Assembly: GCA_947650155.1 (NCBI GenBank)
Contig: CANSUS010000001.1
Coordinates: 91,358 to 155,357 of the forward strand
DNA: 64,000 bases
Source: an uncultured Lachnospiraceae bacterium
Lineage (GTDB): Bacteria > Bacillota > Clostridia > Lachnospirales > Lachnospiraceae
Direction of reading: 5' to 3'
The notes beneath the pieces were generated by a model, which did not search any database, was not told the origin of the DNA, and saw only the letters and a list, made by a program, of their open reading frames with translations. Position numbers and translations under genes: made by a program. Shown here piece by piece: positions 7,981 to 15,071 of the stretch (within the stretch, counting starts at the first letter, position 1; the number at the start of each line of letters is the position of its first letter).

Positions 7981-8035
7981 CCTGCTTTATACTTCCCGTT
8001 TTGGTGAAGCGCTTCGGATTGTACAGGATAAGTTA
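7981..8035. other. attR of the cotJC element
   Basis: The left half (7982-8002) is the element arm beginning CTGCTTTATA, the partner of GTTTAAGCAG at the other end. The core GGTGAAGC is at 8003-8010. The right half continues CotJC coding (LRIVQDKLNE). CGTTT just before the core is also present at attL with one base different, so the B and P left arms resemble each other. Confidence 0.75.
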
Positions 8036-8113
8036 AATGAAAGAAACTTCTATGCATTCAATCCTGCGTTTGATAATGCTACAGTAAAAACCGACAATTG
8101 TCCTTGTAATTAA
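7997..8113 (+). pseudogene. cotJC: cotJC 3' fragment
   Basis: The frame RFGEALRIVQDKLNER, then NFYAFNPAF and a Cys-containing tail ending at TAA (8111-8113), is the C-terminus of CotJC. It continues directly from the fragment that ends at 4828. It has no start of its own. The stop overlaps the start of the next gene (TAATG), showing that the original operon was translationally coupled. Confidence 0.85.
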
Positions 8114-8619
8114 TGCCTATGTATGCAGATATTCCTAATTCCCTTAATACATTGTTTGCAACGGAACCTTTTGCTTATGCATCTATTTTGGGCAGTCGCT
8201 TTTTTCCATCCATAAAGGGCGTTGCACTTTTTTATCCAATTTGCAGCGGTACACTGCTGGCACTGCATGCCATAGGGCTGCCTTGCAAAAACAGCGCTTG
8301 TTCCAAATCCTTTTATGGTCTTCATATACATGAAGGTGCAAAATGCACCGGAAATGAAACAGACGCCTTTGCAAGTGCCGGCAGTCATTATAATCCGGAA
8401 GGTTGTGAACATCCTAATCATGCCGGAGATCTTCCGCCGCTTTTAGGAAATAAAGGGGAAGTTCTTTCCATTTTTTATACGGACTCTTTTCTACCTGCAG
8501 AAGTACTTGGCCATACTATTATTATTCATGATATGCCTGACGATTTTAAAACACAGCCCGCAGGAAATTCCGGTATGAAAATTGCCTGCGGAGAAATCTG
8601 TAACTGTTCTATGTTTTGA
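8113..8619 (+). CDS. Cu/Zn superoxide dismutase family protein
   Basis: 168 residues with no signal peptide. The SOD_Cu fold is visible from about residue 28: FYGLHIHEG gives the His-x-His pair, SHYNPEGCEHPNHAGD gives the bridging His, two further His and the Asp, and TIIIHDMPDD gives the last His. All metal ligands look present. It converts superoxide to peroxide, and CotJC-type manganese catalase would remove the peroxide, so the pair makes sense as a spore-coat oxidant defence. The start ATG overlaps the cotJC stop (TAATG). A second ATG at 8122 is possible. With cotJC interrupted, its original operon promoter is lost; readthrough from the chemoreceptor gene could drive it. Confidence 0.8.
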   Translation: MPMYADIPNSLNTLFATEPFAYASILGSRFFPSIKGVALFYPICSGTLLALHAIGLPCKNSACSKSFYGLHIHEGAKCTGNETDAFASAGSHYNPEGCEHPNHAGDLPPLLGNKGEVLSIFYTDSFLPAEVLGHTIIIHDMPDDFKTQPAGNSGMKIACGEICNCSMF

Positions 8620-8625
8620 ACAGAT

Positions 8626-8660
8626 AAAAAGGCTGTTGCGTATAAGCAGCAGCCTTTTTA
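8626..8660 (+). terminator. intrinsic terminator after the SOD gene
   Basis: AAAAAGGCTGTTGC pairs with GCAGCAGCCTTTTT (GGCTG/CAGCC plus the A/T flanks) around a short loop. It follows the SOD stop by a few bases and should also end transcripts coming from the other strand. Confidence 0.8.
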
Positions 8661-8671
8661 ATGCAGAATCC

Positions 8672-9314
8672 TCAAGACAGCCGCACCATTTGATCTACTG
8701 CTAAAGAACAGATCATCGCACCAGCCTCTGAATGAATTCCGTGCTCTTTATTTACACTTTCCATAATTAAATTTCTGGTTTGATTTGTTACCAGCATTAC
8801 TATGATTTCTTTTTCTTTCTGTAATGTGATCCCATAAAATTTTTCGCTTTGTTCAGAACCTGACCATCTTCCCTTTATAATAGTCCCACCTCTGGCGCCT
8901 GCTTTTTTTTTGCCGTCTCCATAACTTTATCAGTGTGTCCCTGATTTACTGCAATGAGAATAAGACTGTTATTACTTTTATCCTGCATTTGCATCTCTCC
9001 TTCCTCAATTATTCCAATATCCGGCATCATAAAATTGGCTGCCAGATTATTGATTGCAGTAAGCGGTGCAGAAAAAACAATTCCCTTTGATGTTACTTTA
9101 TCATGAAGATCATTATTCAAGTCATATAAAAGTTTTTTGACTTTCTGTGCAAAGCTGAACAAAATATCTCTTTCTGACGTCCCAAATCCAAGCACATCCA
9201 AAAGTTCAGAAGACGTTGTCCCAAACCAATACTATGATAATGCCATTCCACTCCATTTTCCGAATACAGCTTCGCCATATTCTTTCCCTGCCGTCGTTCT
9301 ACGATCGTGACCAT
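8672..9314 (-). pseudogene. PII-like nitrogen-regulator family gene, frameshifted
   Basis: Three frames must be joined to read one protein of about 210 residues. It begins MVTIVERRQGKNMAKLY and GVEWHYHSIGLG, changes frame near 9220 (one base missing) into SSELLDVLGFGTSERDILF, and runs through ANFMMPDIGIIEEGE to VMETAKK. It changes frame again at a run of nine T on the plus strand (8903-8911), continuing GARGGTIIKGRWSGSEQSE and MLVTNQTRN to the stop at 8672-8674. A further shift may lie in the T-run near 9331-9338 at the start. The reading resembles two-repeat PII-like proteins that sit beside DUF1538 genes. Homopolymer breaks could be sequencing errors, but several in two adjacent genes favour real decay. 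Confidence 0.7.
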
Positions 9315-9364
9315 TAATTTTATTTCTCTTTTTTTTATTCATCTACAGGTGTTTCCTTTCCTTA

Positions 9365-10811
9365 TTAGTCAAAATATAAAATCGTATCCTCTGCCACATT
9401 TTCGATTTCCATGATGACACGCTTCTTTAATACTCTCTCTTTGATCTTATCTGCAAGTCCGAGTATCTGGATCGTAACAAGCGGCGTCATGGCAACCATT
9501 GCCACGATTCCAAAAGCGTCTGTAAGGATATTTCCGCCAACTGCTTCACAGGCTCCCATTGCAAGAGGAAGCAAAAAGGTGGCAGTCATTGGTCCACTTG
9601 CTACTCCACCGGAGTCAAATGCAATACCAGTAAAGATCTGCGGCACAAAAAACGTCATAATCAAGGAAAGTGTATATCCGGGAATTAAAAACCACATAAT
9701 GGAAATTCCTGTCAGAATACGAAGCATGGCAATTCCTGCTGATAAGGCGATTCCGACAGATAATCCCTGTTTGATAGATTTTTGAGTAATAGAACCGTTT
9801 GATACTTCTTCTACCTGCTTTGTCAGAACCTGCACTGACGGCTCTGCTTTCACAATAAAATAGCCTATCACCATGCCAATCGGTATTAAAAACCATTTTT
9901 TTCCGTTCCCTGCTATCGTTTCACCTGTAAATTGTCCTGCAGGCATGAAGCCAATATTTACTCCTGTAAGAAACAGGACAAGCCCAATATAAGTATAGAC
10001 CATTCCCGAACTGATTTTGATCAGCTGATGTTTTTGAAACCGCTTGAATACTAACTGAAAGAATGCAAACAGGACAATAATCGGACAAATTGCAGTAAAC
10101 ACTTCTTTTGCATAAACAGGAAATCCGTGTAAAAAATCCCGAGTAACAATACTGCCAGAACGGGACCGATACTGCAAAAGAGAAATCAGACCGAAACTGT
10201 CATTATTTGAATTTTTATCGCTTCGTACCGATGCCATACCAATACCTAATGCCATAACAAAGGGTACGGTAATGGGTCCTGTTGTAACACCGCCGGAATC
10301 AAATGACACCGGAATAAAGTCATCAGGTGCAAAGCAGGTCAATATAAATATAAGGATATAAAAGAAAACTAAAGCATAAGACAGTGGAATATTAAACAGC
10401 ATACGTGCCTGTGCAAGAACAAGAAAAATACCGACACCAATCACCACCGTGAGAATCAGCGTAAGGTTAGGAATTGCCGGCACCTGATTTGCAAGTACCT
10501 GCAGATCGGGTTCTGCTACCGTAATTAAAATGCCAAGAACCAGACATACTGCCAAAGATACCCCCCATCTTTTTCGATTTACTCATTACAACACCGATTC
10601 CCTCTCCCATCGGAATCATCGACATATCTACTCCCAGTGTAAAAAAGCCCATTCCAAATACCAGCATCAGGGCGCCAAATAAAAATAATACCAATGCTCC
10701 CGGAGTCATGGGAGCAATACTGATGCTTAAAATAAGCACAATGGCAGTAATTGGTATTACGGAAGCAATCGATTCATAGACCTTTTCTTTTAAACGTGTA
10801 TTCCATTTCAA
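9365..10811 (-). pseudogene. DUF1538 membrane protein gene, frameshifted
   Basis: A two-repeat membrane protein of about 490 residues. The first 80 residues lie in one frame (LFGALMLVFGMGFFTLGVD, MIPMGEGIGVVMSKSKK). A run of six G/C near 10561-10566 shifts it into the main frame. Near 10140-10190 the sequence makes sense only in a third frame, where it reads SIGPVLAVLLLGIF. That matches the second repeat, which has DAFGIVAMVAMTPLV at the same place, so this is a pair of compensating shifts. Both repeats have the FDSGGVxxGPxT signature of DUF1538. The family is uncharacterised, with an integral-membrane, possibly transport role linked to the PII-like neighbour. The two genes form one decaying operon. 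Confidence 0.75.
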
Positions 10812-10985
10812 ATAATATGTACGCTCCTCTCGTATTATTGCTTAACTTGTTTCATATATTTTAGTATAAAGTATTTTTTCTTTACTTTCCATAAAAATTA
10901 TATAAAATAAAGTACGAAAATCTGACAAAATTTTACGGCACACAATAAAATATTATATTTTTCACTAAATTTATCCGCTAAAATA

Positions 10986-11015
10986 TTGACATAAGTTGTC
11001 GATTTATGATATTTT
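10986..11015 (+). promoter_or_regulatory. sigma-A promoter of the DUF4234 gene
   Basis: TTGACA (10986-10991) is followed after 18 bp by TATTTT (11010-11015), about 30 bp before the start codon. The flanking sequence is AT-rich. Confidence 0.55.
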
Positions 11016-11046
11016 AGATAAAATATGAATGAAGGGGGAGAATTAT

Positions 11047-11394
11047 ATGGTTCAGAACAGAAATATCGCTTTATGCATTATTCTGTCAATTGTGACCTGT
11101 GGTATTTACGGATTATATTGGTTTGTCTGCCTGACCGATGATACAAATACGGTTTCCGGCGAAGAAAATCCAACATCCGGCGTTCTTGCTTTAGTGTTCA
11201 CGATTGTAACCTGCGGTATCTACGGTTTATACTGGGCTTATAAATGTGGCGATAAAATCGACACAGCTAAGCAGAAACGTGGTATTCCGGCAAGCAACGG
11301 CGGCGTATTATACTTAATTCTGTTTTTATTCGGCGGCATTATCGCCTATGCATTGATTCAAAGCGAATTAAACAAATTTGCTGTTCAGGCATAA
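11047..11394 (+). CDS. DUF4234 small membrane protein
   Basis: 115 residues. Two copies of a T-CGIYGLYW motif (residues about 18-26 and 55-63) each close a membrane segment, and a third hydrophobic segment near 90-108 ends in LIQSELNKF. This is the DUF4234 pattern. The function is unknown. The ATG at 11047 is preferred over the one at 11029 because GAAGGGGGAG lies 6-7 nt upstream of it. It is a single-gene unit between a promoter and a hairpin terminator, and one of the few forward genes in this half of the window. Confidence 0.8.
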   Translation: MVQNRNIALCIILSIVTCGIYGLYWFVCLTDDTNTVSGEENPTSGVLALVFTIVTCGIYGLYWAYKCGDKIDTAKQKRGIPASNGGVLYLILFLFGGIIAYALIQSELNKFAVQA

Positions 11395-11403
11395 ATATTT
11401 TAA

Positions 11404-11446
11404 TTAAGCAGGAGGCACGTGATAGAATCATGTGCCTCCTGCTTAA
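11404..11446. terminator. strong hairpin, probable bidirectional terminator
   Basis: TTAAGCAGGAGGCAC (11404-11418) pairs perfectly with GTGCCTCCTGCTTAA (11432-11446). It lies between the convergent DUF4234 and DegV genes. T-tracts on either side are short. Confidence 0.65.
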
Positions 11447-11498
11447 TACTATGGATTTTTTCTATAGATCATTCCTTTTCTAAATCATAATTAAAAAA

Positions 11499-12380
11499 CT
11501 ATCTGGATTCTCCCATAAAAAATAATGCAACCGTTCCTGTTCCCGTATGAGAGCCAATTACCGGACCAATCATATTTATCATAAAATTTTTAACGCCAAA
11601 GCGCTTCTTAATTTCATCACGTACATATTCTGCATCCTCGAGAGCATCACTATGACTGATCAGAACAATGCCTTCCTTGTTTTCTTCCAGAAATCTTCCC
11701 TGTTTTTCTTCCATATAATCAACCAGACAATTCAGTGCTTTCTTCCTTCCACGCTTTTTCATAATCGGAATTAAATGCCCTTCATGATCTACATGAAGCA
11801 CAGGCTTTATTCCGGCTACCGTACCGATCACAGCGCTGGTTTTACTCACCCTACCGCCACGGTATAAATGAAACAGATCATCCACTGTAAATACATGTAC
11901 AAAGTTTTGTATATGCTCTGTAAGCCACTTTGCTGTTTCATCCAGCGTTTTTCCTTTTTTACGCTGTGTTACTGCCTGATAAACAAAAAGACCTTCTCCC
12001 AGAGAGGCACAAAGGGAATCAATTACTTTAATATTACATTCCGGATGTTCGTCCATGATTTCTTCCGCCGCAATCCGCATACTGTTATAGCTGCCGCTGA
12101 GTCCTGACGAAAACGCCAGACATAGAATTTCTTTGTCTGTCTTTATATAGTCTTCGAACGCTTCCTTTGCCTCTTCGGGATTAATTTGAGAAGTTGTGGG
12201 CATTTTACCTTCACGCATTCCCTTATAAAAGTTCTTTAGATCTAATTCATTCATATTATCTTTTCCGTAAATCTTTTCTTCGATAATACAGTTTAAATAC
12301 ATTAAACCAATATGATTTTCTTCTATATAAGACATTGGCAGATCTGCTGTTGTATCCGTGATGATTTTAAAATTATGCAT
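11499..12380 (-). CDS. DegV family fatty-acid-binding protein
   Basis: 293 residues from the ATG at 12380. It has the DegV layout: KIITDTTADLP at the start, PTTSQINPEEA, LAFSSGLSGSYN, VIDSLCASLGEG, LYRGGRVSKTSA and the C-terminal IGPVIGSHTGTGTVALFF. DegV proteins bind long-chain fatty acids and act with fatty acid kinase FakA (FakB role) in Firmicutes; no fakA is visible here, so the ligand is inferred. AAAGGAG lies 10 nt before this ATG. An in-frame TTG at 12386 is 4 nt from the same site and is the alternative. It follows the germination gene on the same strand. Confidence 0.88.
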   Translation of the reverse strand: MHNFKIITDTTADLPMSYIEENHIGLMYLNCIIEEKIYGKDNMNELDLKNFYKGMREGKMPTTSQINPEEAKEAFEDYIKTDKEILCLAFSSGLSGSYNSMRIAAEEIMDEHPECNIKVIDSLCASLGEGLFVYQAVTQRKKGKTLDETAKWLTEHIQNFVHVFTVDDLFHLYRGGRVSKTSAVIGTVAGIKPVLHVDHEGHLIPIMKKRGRKKALNCLVDYMEEKQGRFLEENKEGIVLISHSDALEDAEYVRDEIKKRFGVKNFMINMIGPVIGSHTGTGTVALFFMGESR

Positions 12381-12473
12381 ATACAATGTGCTCCTTTAGT
12401 TCTATTTTAAAAACATTCTATCACCAACAATCTCATTTCGCAATATAACACATTGTAATCTTTAACTGCTTCT

Positions 12474-13919
12474 CTACCGCTCCTGTTCCTTTGTACTATC
12501 CATAGATTTGGGCAGTCTGTGCCTGAGTAGTCTTTTTGACAACTGCTTTAGATTAAGAGGAAGCAGTGGGTAGATATAACTCTGACCAGATACAGTTTTA
12601 TTTTTTATAATTGCAAATAGGCAAAGTAAAATTCCTGCAATATATCCGGTAAGATTAAAAATGGAAGTTAGCAGTAAAGTAATGATACGCATAAATTTTA
12701 AAGCATATCCCAATTCATAGCTTGTCTGTGTATAATTTGCAATGGCAACAAACGCCATATAGAGCATGACTTCCGAATTAAACCATCCACTGTTTACAGA
12801 AAATTCTCCAAGAACCAAAGCTGCCAGGACGCTCAATGGCGTACTCAACATATTGGGGGTATTCACTGCCGCAAGCCGCAGCCCATCAATAGCAAGCTCT
12901 AAAATCAAAAACTGCCATATCAGAGGAATATTCATTGTCTCTTTTACAACTATAAAAGAAAAGCTTTCAGGAACCCATTCTGTATTCATCATTAATAACA
13001 GATAAGTTGGCGTCAGAATATAAGTCAGAAAAGCAATTAATATTCTGGACAATCTTAAATAGGTTCCTGTAATTGGCGGGAAATAATAATCATCTGCCTC
13101 CTCCACTACATCAAAAATGGAATTGGGCAGTATCATCGCCGACGGAGAATTATCCACTAAGATAACAATATTTCCTTCTAATATTTGTGCGGACGCCGTA
13201 TCGGGTCTTTCCGTATATTTAAACTTTGGAAATGGATTGTACCATTTACTTGTATAGAGGCATTCTGCAAGGCTTTCCTGATTTAAAGTAAGTGCATCTA
13301 CGGCAATGGAGTTAATCCGATCCTCTATTTGTTTTAAAAACTTCTTGTCTACACGATTTTCCATGTAACACAGTACAATGTCGGTTCTTGAACTTTTTCC
13401 GGCGTTTAACATTTCCATCCTGAGTTCCGTGCTTCGTATTCTTCGTCTGATCAACGCAGTATTAAAGACAATGGTTTCTACAAATCCATCCTTGGAACCA
13501 CGCAGTACTTTATCCTTTTCAGGTTCTTCCACTCCTCTTGCCGGATAGGTCCTGGAATCAATTAAGATCGCCTTATCATACCCTTCTATCAAAAGAACAA
13601 ATACACCTGAAAGAAGATTTTTAATAATTTCATTCATTTCATCCAACAGATCTACCTCTACATAAGGGATGCATCGTTTGGACATTTCATGTGCGCTCTC
13701 CGGCATGGTGTCCGGTGTCAAAGTCAGAAAATATTGCAGCATTTTCTGCATCAGATCATCTTTGCAGAAGCCATCAATAAAGTACATGCAGGCATTTTTA
13801 CCACCTATCTGAATAACCCGGTAAATAATATCAAAGCTTGCATTTACCGAAAGCGTCTGATTTAAATAATCTATATTTTTCTGAAAATCCTGATCTAACT
13901 TTTTTTCATTATCACTCAT
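12474..13919 (-). CDS. SpoVAF/GerA-family spore membrane protein
   Basis: 481 residues. The N-terminal 260 form the soluble GerA-family domain; GYDKAILIDSRTYPARG and EPEKDKVLRGSKDGFVET are typical of SpoVAF. The C-terminal half has about five membrane segments (starting LSRILIAFLTYILTPTYLL) with the conserved NTPNMLSTPLSV loop. These proteins sit in the spore inner membrane and act in germinant response or the SpoVA dipicolinate channel. No other spoVA gene is adjacent, so a SpoVAF paralogue acting alone and a GerA-type A subunit are both possible. AGGAAG precedes the ATG by 7 nt. A weak sigma-G-like promoter lies just upstream. Confidence 0.85.
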   Translation of the reverse strand: MSDNEKKLDQDFQKNIDYLNQTLSVNASFDIIYRVIQIGGKNACMYFIDGFCKDDLMQKMLQYFLTLTPDTMPESAHEMSKRCIPYVEVDLLDEMNEIIKNLLSGVFVLLIEGYDKAILIDSRTYPARGVEEPEKDKVLRGSKDGFVETIVFNTALIRRRIRSTELRMEMLNAGKSSRTDIVLCYMENRVDKKFLKQIEDRINSIAVDALTLNQESLAECLYTSKWYNPFPKFKYTERPDTASAQILEGNIVILVDNSPSAMILPNSIFDVVEEADDYYFPPITGTYLRLSRILIAFLTYILTPTYLLLMMNTEWVPESFSFIVVKETMNIPLIWQFLILELAIDGLRLAAVNTPNMLSTPLSVLAALVLGEFSVNSGWFNSEVMLYMAFVAIANYTQTSYELGYALKFMRIITLLLTSIFNLTGYIAGILLCLFAIIKNKTVSGQSYIYPLLPLNLKQLSKRLLRHRLPKSMDSTKEQER

Positions 13920-13956
13920 AAAAAAACTTCCTTTCCGGCTCCTGATTCATTTCACT

Positions 13957-13987
13957 ATTATTCTGCCAAAAAGAAAGTTTTCTATAC
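13957..13987 (-). promoter_or_regulatory. possible forespore (sigma-G-like) promoter of the spoVAF-like gene
   Basis: On the minus strand GTATA (13983-13987) is followed after about 17 bp by CAGAATAAT (13957-13965), resembling the sigma-F/G elements GYATA and CATAnTA. The fit of the -10 is imperfect. Confidence 0.3.
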
Positions 13988-13988
13988 T

Positions 13989-14501
13989 TTATTTTGTTGT
14001 ACTTCCTAAACCGCCGTTCCTGATCTCTTCAGTATCGTCATCCTCCGTAATTCCATATTCCAGAAAAACACCCTGCATAAATGCTGTTCCTGCCTGAATC
14101 GTTACAGATTTTTCTTCATTGGAGTCATTGGTAAGTTTCATAAAAATATGCCCCTCATTATCAGAATCATAATAATCACTGTCAATGATCCCTACGGTGT
14201 TATTTAACTGCAGCCGATATTTAAAGCCAAGACTGCTCCTTGGATATAAATGAAGCACCCAGTCAGTTTCCATTTTCACTCTGATTCCGGTAGGAATCTT
14301 AATCGTTGCTCCCGGTTCTAGTGTAAACGCAACCGGCGAAAAAAAATCGTATCCTGCACTGCCCTTTGTAGCTCTTTTGGGCAATTTGATCCGCTCATAA
14401 ATTTCTTCTGTTTTTTTATCATCCTGCTCTCCAAAACAATCCATAAACCCTTCTTTAAACTGTGAGCAGCTGACCTTCTCGAATTTCGCAATCCTTCTCA
14501 T
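13989..14501 (-). CDS. dut: dUTP diphosphatase
   Basis: 170 residues. The five trimeric dUTPase motifs can be followed: PKRATKGSAGYD (motif 1), LYPRSSLGFK (motif 2), LNNTVGIIDSDY (motif 3 with the catalytic Asp), and the Gly/Phe-type C-terminal loop as GGLGSTTK (motif 5). It hydrolyses dUTP to dUMP, keeping uracil out of DNA and feeding thymidylate synthesis. An insert of about 20 residues precedes motif 1. The start at 14501 is preferred: GGAGG lies 5 nt upstream, inside a longer possible start at 14513. It follows nrdD-nrdG, so this is a deoxynucleotide cluster. Confidence 0.85.
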   Translation of the reverse strand: MRRIAKFEKVSCSQFKEGFMDCFGEQDDKKTEEIYERIKLPKRATKGSAGYDFFSPVAFTLEPGATIKIPTGIRVKMETDWVLHLYPRSSLGFKYRLQLNNTVGIIDSDYYDSDNEGHIFMKLTNDSNEEKSVTIQAGTAFMQGVFLEYGITEDDDTEEIRNGGLGSTTK

Positions 14502-14555
14502 ACTATCCTCCATGCCGCCTTTGGCGGTTCCAACAGAAATGTAAAACGCTGTCCG

Positions 14556-15068
14556 TTATGTTTCATAGTCCCCACAATGCAGTACCGGTATTGTCTGATC
14601 CGTCTGTTTTAAAGATTTTTGCACATCAATTACTCTTTGGTTTTTACTTCCCTTCCAAAGCAGTTTTACATCCTTTTCTTCCACTTTAAATTCACCATCC
14701 ACCAGTACGTCCACATATTGCAGTATAGGATAATGCAAAATTCTTTCCCATACATCGCCGGTATAAAGCCAAATCGTCTTCTCCGGAAATTTCTGTTTGA
14801 TTTCTTCCATCAAATTTCGTACGTCCAGACGGTTTGCTGCATGCAGCGGATCACCACCCGAAAAAGTAATACCGGAAATATAGGACTTGGCAAGTTCTGC
14901 AAATACTTCCTTTTTCGCTTCTTCATCAAACGGCAGTCCTCCATCGGGGTCCCATGTGACAGGATTCTGGCATTCCTTACAGCAATGAGAACAGCCTGCA
15001 ACCCAAAGTACGACTCTAAGCCCGTCTCCGTTTAGCATATCATCCTTGGTAATATTATGGTATCTCAT
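14556..15068 (-). CDS. nrdG: anaerobic ribonucleotide reductase activating enzyme
   Basis: 170 residues, a short radical-SAM enzyme. GCSHCCKECQNP gives the Cx3Cx2C cluster motif, and ITFSGGDPL the SAM-binding GGDP. It cleaves S-adenosylmethionine to install the glycyl radical on NrdD. The gene starts 3 bp after the nrdD stop, so the two are co-expressed. AAGGAAG lies about 12 nt upstream of the ATG. Confidence 0.93.
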   Translation of the reverse strand: MRYHNITKDDMLNGDGLRVVLWVAGCSHCCKECQNPVTWDPDGGLPFDEEAKKEVFAELAKSYISGITFSGGDPLHAANRLDVRNLMEEIKQKFPEKTIWLYTGDVWERILHYPILQYVDVLVDGEFKVEEKDVKLLWKGSKNQRVIDVQKSLKQTDQTIPVLHCGDYET

Positions 15069-15071
15069 TGT

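Larger units (their letters stand above)
4821..8010. mobile_element. 3.2-kb serine-integrase element inserted in cotJC
   Basis: The element lies between two copies of the core GGTGAAGC (4821-4828 and 8003-8010), 3182 bp apart. It carries only two genes: a large serine recombinase reading toward the left end and a CZB chemoreceptor reading toward the right end. Removing it joins GGTGAAGC to GCTTCGGATTG and restores the CotJC frame RFGEALRIVQ exactly. Joining the two element ends gives an imperfect 50-bp palindrome (17 of 25 pairs match) centred on GA of the core, as expected for a serine-integrase attP. Integration in a sporulation gene recalls skin (sigK) and SPbeta (spsM). Here the 5' end of cotJC is also missing, so excision alone would not rebuild the whole gene. 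Confidence 0.85.
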
